Below are positions 28,486 to 37,001 of a stretch of 64,000 nt of DNA, one piece after another (the stretch's first letter is position 1; every line of letters begins with the position of its first letter). Below the pieces are notes generated by a model. It made no database searches and was not told where the DNA came from. It was given only the letters and a program-made list of their open reading frames with translations. A program made the translations under genes and the position numbers. The stretch is from Oceaniradius stylonematis (GTDB taxonomy: Bacteria; Pseudomonadota; Alphaproteobacteria; Rhizobiales; Rhizobiaceae): the NCBI RefSeq assembly GCF_003149475.2, contig NZ_QFWV02000006.1:128019-192018 (forward strand). Direction: 5' to 3'.

Positions 28486-30210
28486 CTACATGTTCGGATA
28501 AACCGGGCCTTCGCCGCCCTGCGGCACCGTCCAGTTGATGTTCTGGTTGGGGTCCTTGATGTCGCAGGTCTTGCAGTGCACGCAGTTCTGCGCGTTGATC
28601 TGGAACCGCACCGCATCGTCCGGCTGGCGCTCGGCACCATCGCCGATCGTGTCGCCATCGGCATTGAGCCACTCATAGACGCCGGCGGGGCAATAACGCC
28701 AGGACGGGCCGGCATAATCGGCATATTCGGAACGCTTCTGCAGCCCGTCGTCGATGACCTTGAGATGGATCGGCTGGTCTTCCTCGTGATTGGTGTTGGA
28801 CAGGAACACCGACGACAGGCGGTCGAACGTGATCTCGCCGTCGGGCTTGGGATAGGCGATCGGCGCGTGCTTGGAAGCCGGCTCGAGCGCCTCATGGTCG
28901 GCCTTGCCGTGACCAAGCGTTCCAAGCGGCGACCAGCCGCCGGTCAGTTGGTTGATCCACATGTCGATGCCGCCAATGCCGACGCCGACCATGGTGCCGA
29001 AGCGCGACCAGAGGGGCTTGACGTTCCGCACCTTCTTCAGATCCTGGCCGATCGGGCTGCCGCGCCAGTCGGCCTCATAGGCATCGAGCGCATCGTCGTT
29101 GGCGCGGCCTTTGGACAGCGCCTCGGCGGTTTTGTCGGCCGCCAGCATGCCCGACAGCATCGCATTGTGGCTGCCCTTGATACGCGGCACGTTGACGAAG
29201 CCGGCCGAGCAGCCGATCAGCGCGCCGCCCGGGAACGAGACCTTGGGCACCGATTGCCAGCCGCCCTCGGTGATGGCGCGCGCCCCGTAGGAGATGCGCT
29301 TGGCGCCGCCGAACGTCTCGCGGATCATCGGGTGCGTCTTGAAGCGCTGGAACTCCTCGAACGGCTTGAGAAAGGGGTTCTTGTAGTTCAGGTGGACGAC
29401 GAAGCCGACGGCCACCAGATTGTCTTCGAGATGGTAGAGGAACGAGCCGCCCCCCGTCCGGTTGCCGAGCGGCCAGCCGAACGAATGCTGGACGAGGCCG
29501 GGCCGGTGCTTGGCCGGATCGACCTGCCAGAGCTCTTTCAGGCCGATGCCGTACTTGCCGGGCTGCTTGCCCTCATCAAGCGAGAACTTCGCGATCAGCT
29601 GCTTGGCGAGCGAACCGCGCACGCCTTCGCCGATCAGGACATATTTGCCGTGCAGTTCCATGCCGCGCGCGAACATCGCCGTCGGCTCGCCGTCGCGGCC
29701 GATGCCCATGTCGCCGGTGGCGACGCCCTTGACCGCGCCATTGCCGTCGAAGATCAGCTCGGCGGCGGCAAAGCCTGGATAGATTTCAACGCCGAGCGCC
29801 TCGGCGCGGCCGGCCAGCCAGCGGCACACATTGCCCAGAGAAGCGATGTAGTTGCAATGGTTGTTCATCAGCGGCGGCATCATGAAGTTGGGCAGGCGCA
29901 TGCCGCCCGCCGGCCCCAGATAGAGGAAATGGTCGTCGGTGACCGGCGTCTTGAGCGGCTGGTCCGGATCGTCGCGCCAGTCGGGGATCAGCGTGTCGAG
30001 GCCGACCGGATCGATCACCGCGCCCGACAATATGTGCGCGCCCACTTCGGCGCCCTTTTCGAGGACGACGACGGAAATGTTCTCGTCGATCTGCTTGAGC
30101 CGGATCGCGGCCGCAAGCCCCGCGGGCCCCGCGCCGACGATGACGACATCGAACTCCATCGACTCCCGCGGTTCGTTCCTGGGATCGTCCGCCCCGTTGG
30201 CTTCGCTCAT
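28486..30210 (-). CDS. Electron transfer flavoprotein-ubiquinone oxidoreductase
   Basis: ETF-QO passes electrons from ETF, reduced by acyl-CoA and choline-derivative dehydrogenases, to ubiquinone at the inner membrane. The 574-residue product has an N-terminal FAD-binding motif (DVVIVGAGPAGLAAAIRL), the ubiquinone-binding middle region, and a C-terminal 4Fe-4S site made by the cysteine in RYCPAGVYEW and three in CVHCKTCDIKDPNQN. Of two adjacent ATG codons the second (30210) has GGAGG at the better distance. A 16-nt palindrome 150 nt upstream (30363-30378) may control it. etfA and etfB are not in the window. Confidence 0.95.
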   Translation of the reverse strand: MSEANGADDPRNEPRESMEFDVVIVGAGPAGLAAAIRLKQIDENISVVVLEKGAEVGAHILSGAVIDPVGLDTLIPDWRDDPDQPLKTPVTDDHFLYLGPAGGMRLPNFMMPPLMNNHCNYIASLGNVCRWLAGRAEALGVEIYPGFAAAELIFDGNGAVKGVATGDMGIGRDGEPTAMFARGMELHGKYVLIGEGVRGSLAKQLIAKFSLDEGKQPGKYGIGLKELWQVDPAKHRPGLVQHSFGWPLGNRTGGGSFLYHLEDNLVAVGFVVHLNYKNPFLKPFEEFQRFKTHPMIRETFGGAKRISYGARAITEGGWQSVPKVSFPGGALIGCSAGFVNVPRIKGSHNAMLSGMLAADKTAEALSKGRANDDALDAYEADWRGSPIGQDLKKVRNVKPLWSRFGTMVGVGIGGIDMWINQLTGGWSPLGTLGHGKADHEALEPASKHAPIAYPKPDGEITFDRLSSVFLSNTNHEEDQPIHLKVIDDGLQKRSEYADYAGPSWRYCPAGVYEWLNADGDTIGDGAERQPDDAVRFQINAQNCVHCKTCDIKDPNQNINWTVPQGGEGPVYPNM

Positions 30211-30362
30211 CATTGTCCTCCGGTGACGCGTGCCGTCCCGCATCGGCTGCGGGCCGCGTCCTGTTGTTGTCAGTCCGCCGGCAGTTAGCCCGCGCGCGCC
30301 CGACCTATCAAGATGCGTCGACGCCGCAACGCTTCGGCGCAGTGCCTTTCCCGTAATTTACT

Positions 30363-30378
30363 TTGACGTAAACGTCAA
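30363..30378. promoter_or_regulatory. Palindrome upstream of ETF-QO, possible LiuR-type operator
   Basis: TTGACGT-AA-ACGTCAA is a perfect 7-bp inverted repeat with a 2-nt centre, 153 nt upstream of the ETF-QO start. It resembles the TTTACGT/ACGTAAA-type box of MerR-family LiuR regulators of branched-chain amino acid and fatty acid breakdown, whose regulons include ETF genes. The resemblance is from memory of the family and is not proved by this sequence. Confidence 0.5.
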
Positions 30379-30549
30379 TAATTCGGCATTCGACAACCGT
30401 GCCTTGTCGGTCGCAGCGGAAGCCTCAAGGCGCCGCATGCCGAGATGCGGGCGCCAATCCCATGACCCTTCCAGGCACCGTTTCGGCAAGCTCGGCATCG
30501 CACCTCAGGATGATGGGAACTGGCGGCGAGCCTCGAAAGGGGCAAGCCC

Positions 30550-30654
30550 ATGCGCCATGGTTGTTGAAGACGCGGCCGGTTGCCTTGGCGTGGTCGACAA
30601 AGGCCCGCGTTTGTCATTGGGCACGGCGGCGACAAATCCGTGGACATAGGCCAT
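30550..30654 (-). pseudogene. Frameshifted N-terminal fragment of a DUF1428 protein
   Basis: From ATG 30654 the frame reads MAYVHGFVAAVPNDKR, the usual N-terminus of DUF1428 proteins. After about 16 codons the frame ceases to match, and the neighbouring frame continues RAFVDHAKATGRVFNNHGA, again as in the family. After that no family sequence follows. It is thus a broken remnant of roughly 35 residues. The rest of the 540-nt gap between ETF-QO and the Lrp gene (30211-30750) holds the palindrome listed separately and otherwise nothing I can recognise. Confidence 0.7.
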
Positions 30655-30750
30655 GGCGCGTCGTCCCGATGCGATCTCTTTCCGAAACAGCCTATGCGTC
30701 GTGCATAATGGCCACAAGACCAGCGGCAAAACCGAGCGGCCAGCAGACGC

Positions 30751-31203
30751 TCACGCCCGCTCGTCCTTGGGCGAGCCCATCACCACATAGGTCGTGATCG
30801 AGCGGACCTGCGGAATTGCGCCGAGCACATCGGCGTGGAACCGCTTGTAGGCGGCGATGTCGGCCACCTCGACGCGCAGCAGATATTCGATCAGCCCCGT
30901 CACATTGTGGCATTCGCGCACCTCGGGCACATGCGCCACCGCGCGCTCGAACGCGTCCTGGGCGGCCTTGGAATGGTCGGCCAGCCCGATGCCGACATAG
31001 GCGGTGAACGCCTGGCCCAGCTTCGACCGGTCGATCACCGCCCGGTATCCGCCGATCACGCCGGACCTTTCGAGCTCCTGGACGCGGCGCAGGCAGGCCG
31101 AGGGCGACAGATTCACCCGCGCAGCCAGATCGATGTTGCTGATCCGCCCGTCCGCCGAAAGAACGCGCAATATTTCTTCGCTTTTTGCGTCGACTGCCTT
31201 CAT
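30751..31203 (-). CDS. Lrp/AsnC-family transcriptional regulator
   Basis: A 150-residue regulator with an N-terminal helix-turn-helix (ILRVLSADGRISNIDLAARVNLSPSACLRRVQEL, residues 10-45) and a C-terminal RAM/ligand-binding domain (AYVGIGLADHS ... VTGLIEYLLRVEV). The frame is open further upstream, but ATG 31203 gives the normal family N-terminus. It is divergent from a LysE exporter, the standard arrangement in which the regulator senses an amino acid and controls its export. Confidence 0.92.
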   Translation of the reverse strand: MKAVDAKSEEILRVLSADGRISNIDLAARVNLSPSACLRRVQELERSGVIGGYRAVIDRSKLGQAFTAYVGIGLADHSKAAQDAFERAVAHVPEVRECHNVTGLIEYLLRVEVADIAAYKRFHADVLGAIPQVRSITTYVVMGSPKDERA

Positions 31204-31276
31204 CGATTGCGCATATAGCCGGAAATGGCTCAATAAAGAAAGCACATTGCGCGCCAACTGGGCGCATGATTGTGCG
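31204..31276. promoter_or_regulatory. Divergent Lrp/lysE promoter region
   Basis: These 73 nt separate the Lrp-type regulator from the lysE-type gene. They are AT-richer in the middle and contain TGCGC at 31248-31252 and GCGCA at 31262-31266 as an inverted repeat with a 9-nt spacer, plus another TGCGCA near 31208. These are plausible sites for the Lrp protein to act on both genes. Confidence 0.45.
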
Positions 31277-31870
31277 ATGAACGCCGAACTGCTCGCCGCC
31301 TTTGCCACCTTCGCCTTCGTCTCGTCGGTCACGCCGGGGCCCAACAATCTGATGCTTCTGGCGTCGGGCGCCAATTTCGGGCTGGTGCGGACCATCCCGC
31401 ACATGCTGGGCATCGGCATCGGCTTCACCGTGATGATCGTTCTTGTCGGCGTCGGGCTGATGCAGGTCTTCGATGCCGTGCCGGCCAGCTACACGATCCT
31501 CAAGATTGTCTCGGTCGCCTATCTGCTCTGGCTGGCCTTCAAGATCGCCAATGCCGGTGCGCCGCAAGGGGGCGAGACGCAGGGCGCACCGATGACGTTC
31601 CTGCAGGCTGCCGCTTTCCAGTGGGTCAACCCCAAGGCCTGGACGATGGCGCTGACGGCGATCACGATCTACGCGCCGGACCGCAGCCTGTCGGCGATCG
31701 TGCTGGTCGCGCTGGTCTTCGGCGTGATCAACCTGCCGACCGTCAGCACCTGGACGCTGATCGGCCAGCAGATGCAGCGCTTCCTGACCGATGCGCGGCG
31801 CCTGCGCGCCTTCAACTGGACCATGGCGGCACTGCTGGTGGCTTCGCTCTGGCCGGTGCTTGCCGGTTAG
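31277..31870 (+). CDS. LysE/RhtB-family amino acid exporter
   Basis: A 197-residue inner membrane exporter with six helices. The family signature VTPGPNNLMLLASGANFG is at residues 19-36, and FQWVNPKAWTMALTAIT marks the middle helix. Substrates of the family are basic, branched-chain or small neutral amino acids; which one applies cannot be told. The partner is the divergent Lrp-type regulator. Its 3' end overlaps the convergent MFS gene by 4 nt. Confidence 0.92.
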   Translation: MNAELLAAFATFAFVSSVTPGPNNLMLLASGANFGLVRTIPHMLGIGIGFTVMIVLVGVGLMQVFDAVPASYTILKIVSVAYLLWLAFKIANAGAPQGGETQGAPMTFLQAAAFQWVNPKAWTMALTAITIYAPDRSLSAIVLVALVFGVINLPTVSTWTLIGQQMQRFLTDARRLRAFNWTMAALLVASLWPVLAG

Positions 31871-33120
31871 CGGTCGTCGTCCGCTTGATCGTCTTCGTCG
31901 GCGCGCGGGTTCATCGCGAGCGTTTCGGGCGTCGAGAAGCGCGCGGTCGGCATGCGCACATAGGCTCTGCGGATGGCGGCGGCCGCGCGCTGACGGATGC
32001 GCCAGATCGTAAAGCCGATAAGCATCGTGTGGGCCGCCGCGATCGTCATGAAAAGACCCTCGGGTCCGGCAAAGCCCATCACGCCGCCCGCGATCAGCGG
32101 CCCCGCGATCGAACCGATGCCGAACAGCAGCAGCAGCCCGCCCGACGTGCGCAGGAAGTCGTCCGCCGCCGCATGGTCGTTGGCGTGGCTGACCAGCAGC
32201 GGATACATGGTGTGGATGAACGCACCGAACAGGCCGGCTCCGATCAGGATCGGCATGGCGTCCCGGGGCGCCGCGACGATGAAATAGACAGAGGTCGCAA
32301 CGGCCAGAACGCCCACGGCGATGAGCACATGGCGGCGGTCGGTCTTGTCGGACGCATAGCCGACCGGCACCTGCGCCACCGCGCCAGCAATCAGGGTCGC
32401 CGACAGGAAGATGGCGATGGCGGTCACGCTCATGCCGATCGCGTTGCCATAGACGGCGGCCAGCGTGCCGAACGCCGAGTTGGCCATGCCGACGAGCACG
32501 ATGCCGACGACGGCGACCGGCGAATTGCGCCACAATTTGGGAATATCGAGTGACACTTCGGTCAGCGGCTTTGGCTGCTGCGAGGCGTAAAGCGCCGTTG
32601 GGATCATCGCGAGCGCATAGAAGACGGCGCCGAGCACGAAGAATGTCTCCGCACCGGTGTCGCCGAGCGGCAGCACCATCTGGCCGATGGTGGTCGCGGT
32701 CAGGTTGACCATCGCATAGATGCCGAAAACGCGGCCGCGGCTGTCGGGGCCGGAACGCTCGTTCAGCCAGCTCTCCATGATCTGCTGGGCGCCGGCAAAG
32801 CAGAAGCCCGACAGCGCCCTGAGAGGAATCCATGCGGCCGGATGCATCAGCAACAGGGAAAGCAGGATCGCCACGCTTGCCAGCGCCGTCATCGCGCCGA
32901 ACGAGCGGATATGGCCGACGCGCTTGACCGTGCGCGGCACGATCAGGCAGCCGAGCACGAAGCCGACCGCCCATCCCGTGCCCAGAAGCCCGAGCGAAAA
33001 CGCCGAGAACCCTTCCTGAGCGCCGCGCACCGGCAGGATCAGCCCGTTGACGCCGCCGGCGAACATCAGCGCCGATGCGCCGATCAGGAGCGGAGCGGTG
33101 GATTTGGGCAGGAGTGGCAT
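31867..33120 (-). CDS. MFS transporter, second of two related copies
   Basis: A 417-residue, 12-helix major facilitator, paralogous to the gene at 22023-23264 (same loop PRTVKRVGHIRSFGA, same ESWLNER motif after helix 4 and same type of C-terminal tail STPETLAMNPRADED). ATG 33120 has AAAGGAA at the proper distance, and the longer frame up to 33210 has no support. Substrate unknown. Confidence 0.85.
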   Translation of the reverse strand: MPLLPKSTAPLLIGASALMFAGGVNGLILPVRGAQEGFSAFSLGLLGTGWAVGFVLGCLIVPRTVKRVGHIRSFGAMTALASVAILLSLLLMHPAAWIPLRALSGFCFAGAQQIMESWLNERSGPDSRGRVFGIYAMVNLTATTIGQMVLPLGDTGAETFFVLGAVFYALAMIPTALYASQQPKPLTEVSLDIPKLWRNSPVAVVGIVLVGMANSAFGTLAAVYGNAIGMSVTAIAIFLSATLIAGAVAQVPVGYASDKTDRRHVLIAVGVLAVATSVYFIVAAPRDAMPILIGAGLFGAFIHTMYPLLVSHANDHAAADDFLRTSGGLLLLFGIGSIAGPLIAGGVMGFAGPEGLFMTIAAAHTMLIGFTIWRIRQRAAAAIRRAYVRMPTARFSTPETLAMNPRADEDDQADDDR

Positions 33121-33423
33121 CAATTTCCTTTTGCCATCGTCTTGCCAGAACAGGGTGGACGAAAAACCAAGATCCCGTCGATGACGGGCTATGGTGCGGT
33201 GGCGCTGCATTGGCCGGCACGACAGACACCATAACCAAGAGATTTGCCAGATCTACCGCTTGTTTTGACTGCTCGCGCCACCTGTCGGCCGAATTCCCAA
33301 GGCCGAACGGGGCTCGCCCGACAGTCGATTGGCAGTCGGAATTCGATGACAATAAAAACGAATCAACGGACAAGTTTTGGTCGAATTTTTGGTTGTCATA
33401 TCTGCTTAATTTTAGGGATAATC

Positions 33424-33461
33424 ATCGATCAATTTGCCAATCGATCAATTTTGTATATCAT
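33424..33461 (+). promoter_or_regulatory. AT-rich promoter with a 12-bp direct repeat
   Basis: Within a 376-nt gene-free gap (33121-33496), whose last 150 nt are much richer in A+T than the region, ATCGATCAATTT occurs twice, at 33424-33435 and 33440-33451 (16-nt period). The first copy overlaps a -35-like TTGCCA (33434-33439), and TATCAT (33456-33461) lies 16 nt farther as a -10. The promoter would drive the orphan gene at 33497; the repeat looks like a paired regulator site. The first 200 nt of the gap show nothing. Confidence 0.5.
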
Positions 33462-33496
33462 ATTCATTTCGTTTATTTCTATCCGGGAGGGTGCCG

Positions 33497-34066
33497 ATGT
33501 CTGAAGAGAATATCAAGAGAGTGCTCGGTGTAGCGGATTATGACGCCTACTGGATAGGCAAGTCATTATTGGTTCGGCTGACAGCGCGCGGTTTGCTGCC
33601 CTGCTTCAACTACACCGCACAATTGGAGCAGCGCCCCGAACGCGTCTCACCGCCCAACTGGAACATGGTCTTCTATACGCCGGATGTTTGCATGACGGCC
33701 CTTCGTCCCTTCGAGGTAAGCGTGGTGATGTCCAATGTCGGTGGTGCCTCTTCACTGAGGGTTTTTGATGCAACGGGCGAGAACGAAGTGAAAATCCGCC
33801 ACGAGTCCGACCGGGAGCAGACGACCAATCTGCAATCCGCGTTGGAGAAGGACCAGTTCGTGGTCCATGCCAGAGTGCCGAAGGGGGCTTCAGGCCACCA
33901 TGGGTGCATCGTGGTTCCGGCCGACATGGTTGTATCCGCCATCTACTATCGGGCATACGGGCCGGCATCGAAAGCCGACTGCGATGCGTTCGTGGCCAAG
34001 AACTGTGATGTATCGATCACCGCCGGTGGGGAAATCCCTTGGCCGATGCTGACCGACGAACAGTGA
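33497..34066 (+). CDS. Hypothetical protein, orphan, not recognised
   Basis: A 189-residue protein without signal peptide or membrane helix. A mixed beta-rich composition with PNWNMVFYTPDVCMTALRPF and five cysteines spread through the chain is visible; no motif matches a family I know. The start ATG 33497 is well supported by GGGAGG nine bases upstream. The gene is less GC-rich than its neighbours, has its own AT-rich promoter and has no operon partner, which suggests acquisition by transfer. Possible roles (toxin, stress or phage-related) cannot be chosen from the sequence. Confidence 0.7.
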   Translation: MSEENIKRVLGVADYDAYWIGKSLLVRLTARGLLPCFNYTAQLEQRPERVSPPNWNMVFYTPDVCMTALRPFEVSVVMSNVGGASSLRVFDATGENEVKIRHESDREQTTNLQSALEKDQFVVHARVPKGASGHHGCIVVPADMVVSAIYYRAYGPASKADCDAFVAKNCDVSITAGGEIPWPMLTDEQ

Positions 34067-34141
34067 GGTGCTTGCTTCAAACGGCCGCTGGCGCCAGTTC
34101 GGGTCCGTGAAAAGCCGTTTCGGATCAGATACCAAAACCCC

Positions 34142-35662
34142 CTACTGAAACGCCGTCTCCGAGAAGCTTCTGAGTTTCCGCGAATGCAGCCGTTCGGGCG
34201 GCATCTGCGCCAGCTTCTCCATCGCCTTGATGCCGATGATCAGATGCTGGTTGACCTGCGTCCTGTAGAATTCGGTCGCCATGCCCGGCAGCTTGAGTTC
34301 GCCATGCAGCGGCTTGTCGGAGACGCACAAAAGCGTGCCGTAGGGCACGCGGAAGCGGAAGCCGTTGGCGGCGATCGTCGCCGATTCCATGTCGAGTGCA
34401 ATCGAGCGTGACTGCGACAGCCGTTTGACCGGCCCGCGCTGGTCGCGCAGCTCCCAGTTGCGGTTGTCGATCGTGGCGACCGTGCCCGTGCGCATGATGC
34501 GTTTGAGATCGTAGCCCGAAAGGCCTGTCACCTCCGCCACCGCCTGTTCCAGCGCGACCTGAACCTCGGCCAGCGGCGGCACCGGCACGGACAGCGGCAG
34601 ATCGTCGTCGAGCACCGAATCCTCGCGCACATAGGCATGCGCCAGCACATAATCGCCCAGCTGCTGCGTGTTGCGCAGGCCCGCGCAATGGCCGAGCATC
34701 AGCCAGGCATGCGGGCGCAGCACCGCGATATGGTCGGTGATCGTCTTGGCGTTGGACGGGCCGACGCCGATATTGACCATGGTGATGCCGGTGCGGTCCG
34801 GCCGCGTCAAATGATAGGTCGGCATTTGCGGCAGGCGCGATGGCGGTGCGCCGCTCTCCGGCTCGGCCGCGCCGGCGCGCGTCACCACATTGCCCGGCTC
34901 GACGAAACTCTGATAACCGGAATTGGTGTCGGCGATCTGCTCGCGCGCAAAGGCGCAGAACTCGTCGATGTAGAACTGGTAGTTGGTAAAAAGGACGAAG
35001 TTCTGGAAATGCCACGGGCTTGTCGCGGTGTAATGCGACAACCGGTGCAGCGAATAATCGACGCGCTGGGCGGTGAACGGGGCAAGCGGCGAGGGCTGGC
35101 CGGGCGCCGGTTCGAAGTCGCCGTTGGCGATGTCGTCATTGGTCACGTTCAGGTCCGGTACGTCGAACACGTCGCGCAGCGGACGCGCCAGCTGGTCGGC
35201 CTTGGCGCCATCGACATGGGTGCCTTCCAGGAACGCGAAGTGCAGCGGGATCGGCGTGCCCGACTCCGACACCTCGACCGCCACACTATGGTTCTTCAGC
35301 AAGAGCCCGATCTGCGTTTCCAGATAGCTGCCGAACAGGTCGGGTCGGGTCACGGTGGTCGCGTAATGGCCCGGCTGGGCCAGATGGCCGTAGGCGAGCC
35401 GCGAATCCACCTGATTGTAGCTGGCCGTCCTGACCGAGAGCTGCGGATAATAGGCGCGCACGCGCCCCTCCAGATCGCCCTTGTCGGTCATCTCGGAAAA
35501 CGCGTCGCGGATAAAGGCCGTGTTGCGCTCGTAAAGCGCGCGCAAGGCGGCAACCGCCTCGGCGGGATCGGTGTAGAAGGTGGGGCGCTCGGGCGGCGGG
35601 GTCAGAAACCCGGCACTGTCCTGGCCGGCCATGGGGTGTGATTCGTCTGTTCTCTTGTCCAT
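34142..35662 (-). CDS. amn: AMP nucleosidase
   Basis: Splits AMP into adenine and ribose 5-phosphate, a route for adenylate pool control. The 506-residue protein has the N-terminal AMN-specific domain (YYPQLSVRTASYNQVDSRLAYGHL) and a C-terminal nucleoside-phosphorylase-like domain (GITMVNIGVGPSNAKTITDH, LMLGHCAGLR, LDMESATIAANGFRFRVPYG) as in E. coli Amn. The frame reaches TTG 35668, but ATG 35662 is preferred; no strong ribosome site is seen before either. Confidence 0.95.
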   Translation of the reverse strand: MDKRTDESHPMAGQDSAGFLTPPPERPTFYTDPAEAVAALRALYERNTAFIRDAFSEMTDKGDLEGRVRAYYPQLSVRTASYNQVDSRLAYGHLAQPGHYATTVTRPDLFGSYLETQIGLLLKNHSVAVEVSESGTPIPLHFAFLEGTHVDGAKADQLARPLRDVFDVPDLNVTNDDIANGDFEPAPGQPSPLAPFTAQRVDYSLHRLSHYTATSPWHFQNFVLFTNYQFYIDEFCAFAREQIADTNSGYQSFVEPGNVVTRAGAAEPESGAPPSRLPQMPTYHLTRPDRTGITMVNIGVGPSNAKTITDHIAVLRPHAWLMLGHCAGLRNTQQLGDYVLAHAYVREDSVLDDDLPLSVPVPPLAEVQVALEQAVAEVTGLSGYDLKRIMRTGTVATIDNRNWELRDQRGPVKRLSQSRSIALDMESATIAANGFRFRVPYGTLLCVSDKPLHGELKLPGMATEFYRTQVNQHLIIGIKAMEKLAQMPPERLHSRKLRSFSETAFQ

Positions 35663-35730
35663 GCACAATCATATACGGCCAGATCATTGCGCGCAAAAGA
35701 CGCAACGCGGCGATCTCTGGCCCGGTCGCG

Positions 35731-35913
35731 TCACGGCCGCATCAGGCTGACATAGAGGACGAAACCCACGCCGTTTCCCTTGCGGGCGCCTTCGTCCGCC
35801 TGGGCGGCGGCGAAGCCGGCCAGCGGGCCGATGAACAAGGTGGCCAGAAGCGCGGCGCGTCCGAAGGCGCGAACAGTCTGAAAACGGCGGCGGTTTGTTG
35901 TGTGCATGGTCAT
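35731..35913 (-). CDS. Small exported or membrane protein
   Basis: A 60-residue product with a basic N-terminus (TTNRRRFQTVR), a hydrophobic stretch GRAALLATLFIGPLAGFAAAQA typical of a signal peptide, and a short C-terminus ending in a second hydrophobic segment VGFVLYVSLMRP. AGGGG lies eight bases before ATG 35913. It probably forms a pair with the next small gene. No family recognised. Confidence 0.5.
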   Translation of the reverse strand: MTMHTTNRRRFQTVRAFGRAALLATLFIGPLAGFAAAQADEGARKGNGVGFVLYVSLMRP

Positions 35914-35930
35914 GGTCGGCCCCTGACGAG

Positions 35931-36098
35931 TTACTGGCGCGGGATGGCGCACACGCGCGGGCGCTCGAAGACGCACGGCACGGTCGATTGAATTTTCCAG
36001 GAATAGGCCGGCCCGCTGCTCTGCTCGATCAGGCTGATCAGCGCGAACGCGAAGATCATGGCGATCAGGCAGATGATGATGAAGCGTCGTGCGAGCAT
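35931..36098 (-). CDS. Small single-helix membrane protein
   Basis: A 55-residue product with one strong membrane helix (FIIICLIAMIFAFALISLI) followed by a short periplasmic or cytoplasmic tail with two cysteines (VPCVFERPRVCAIPRQ). AAAGGGA precedes ATG 36098. It ends 17 nt before the next small gene on the same strand, suggesting one short operon. Function unknown. Confidence 0.5.
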   Translation of the reverse strand: MLARRFIIICLIAMIFAFALISLIEQSSGPAYSWKIQSTVPCVFERPRVCAIPRQ

Positions 36099-36248
36099 CG
36101 GCTGTGTCCCTTTCCTGCCGCACACATTAGACAGGGGGCACTGAACCGGTGCTGAGGTCGCCATTCATATGGCGTTCAGGGTCGTTAACGCGGCTTGCGC
36201 TTGGCGCGCGGCCGCCTATGTGCGTAGGCGACAGCACCGGAGGGACCC

Positions 36249-36956
36249 ATGCCGCAACAGACCGCACCGATCGAGCTATACTATTGGCCGACGCCCAATG
36301 GCTGGAAGATATCGATCATGCTGGAGGAACTGGGCGTGCCCTATCAGGTGCGCTACATCGACATCGGCAAGGGCGAGCAGTTCGCGCCCGATTTCCTGAA
36401 GATCGCGCCCAACAACCGCATGCCCGCCATCATCGACCCGGAAGGCCCGGGCGGCGAGCCGATCTCGGTGTTCGAGTCCGGCGCGATCCTGCAATATCTG
36501 GGCCGCAAGTTCGACCGCTTTTATCCCGCAGATCCGCGCGCGCGGACCGCCGTCGACGAGTGGCTGTTCTGGCAGATGGGCGGGCTGGGTCCGATGGCCG
36601 GCCAGGCGCATCATTTCCGCCAATATGCGCCCGAACAGGTGCCCTATGCGATCGACCGCTACACCAATGAGGTCAACAGGCTCTATGGCGTGATGAACAG
36701 GCGCCTTGCCGACCGCGACTTCCTCGCCGGCGACTATTCGATCGCCGACATGGCGTGCATCGGCTGGGTCCTGCCCTACGAACGGCAGGGCCAGGATCTG
36801 GACGACTTCCCCAACCTCAAGCGCTGGTTCGACACGATGAATGCGCGGCCGGCGGTCGAGCGCGGCCTGGCGGTCGGACGCGAAAAGCGCGAGCAAACCA
36901 ATCTGCGCGACGACAAGGAGGCGCAGAAGGTGCTGTTCGGCCAGCGCGCGCGCTGA
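36249..36956 (+). CDS. Glutathione S-transferase family protein, YfcG/YghU-like
   Basis: A 235-residue GST with thioredoxin-fold N-terminus (IELYYWPTPNGWKISIMLEELG) and helical C-terminus. The TPNGWK motif at residues 15-20 matches the Nu-class YfcG type, which acts as a glutathione-dependent disulfide reductase rather than a classical transferase. VFESGAILQYLGRKF is the glutathione-contact region. GGAGG precedes the start; an inverted repeat CGCCTA-N6-TAGGCG (36213-36230) in the leader may have a regulatory role. Confidence 0.9.
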   Translation: MPQQTAPIELYYWPTPNGWKISIMLEELGVPYQVRYIDIGKGEQFAPDFLKIAPNNRMPAIIDPEGPGGEPISVFESGAILQYLGRKFDRFYPADPRARTAVDEWLFWQMGGLGPMAGQAHHFRQYAPEQVPYAIDRYTNEVNRLYGVMNRRLADRDFLAGDYSIADMACIGWVLPYERQGQDLDDFPNLKRWFDTMNARPAVERGLAVGREKREQTNLRDDKEAQKVLFGQRAR

Positions 36957-36962
36957 CCATGG

Positions 36963-36989
36963 GGCCTCCCCGTCCGGTTCGGGGAGGCC
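36963..36989. terminator. Hairpin between convergent genes
   Basis: GGCCTCCCCG (36963-36972) and GGGGAGGCC with its preceding C (36980-36989) form a perfect 10-bp stem with a 7-nt loop, immediately after the GST stop and before the end of the convergent DUF2147 gene. There is no T run on either side, so it is a weak bidirectional terminator or an RNA-stabilising hairpin. Confidence 0.55.
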
Positions 36990-37001
36990 GATCGGGTCCG
37001 G

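Noticed and set aside
28384..30288. 634-codon plus-strand frame opposite ETF-QO
   Set aside because: Antisense shadow of a well-identified gene.
30692..33373. 893-codon minus-strand frame covering lrp, lysE and MFS
   Set aside because: It crosses three genes in the wrong frame and contains no domain; an artefact of high GC.
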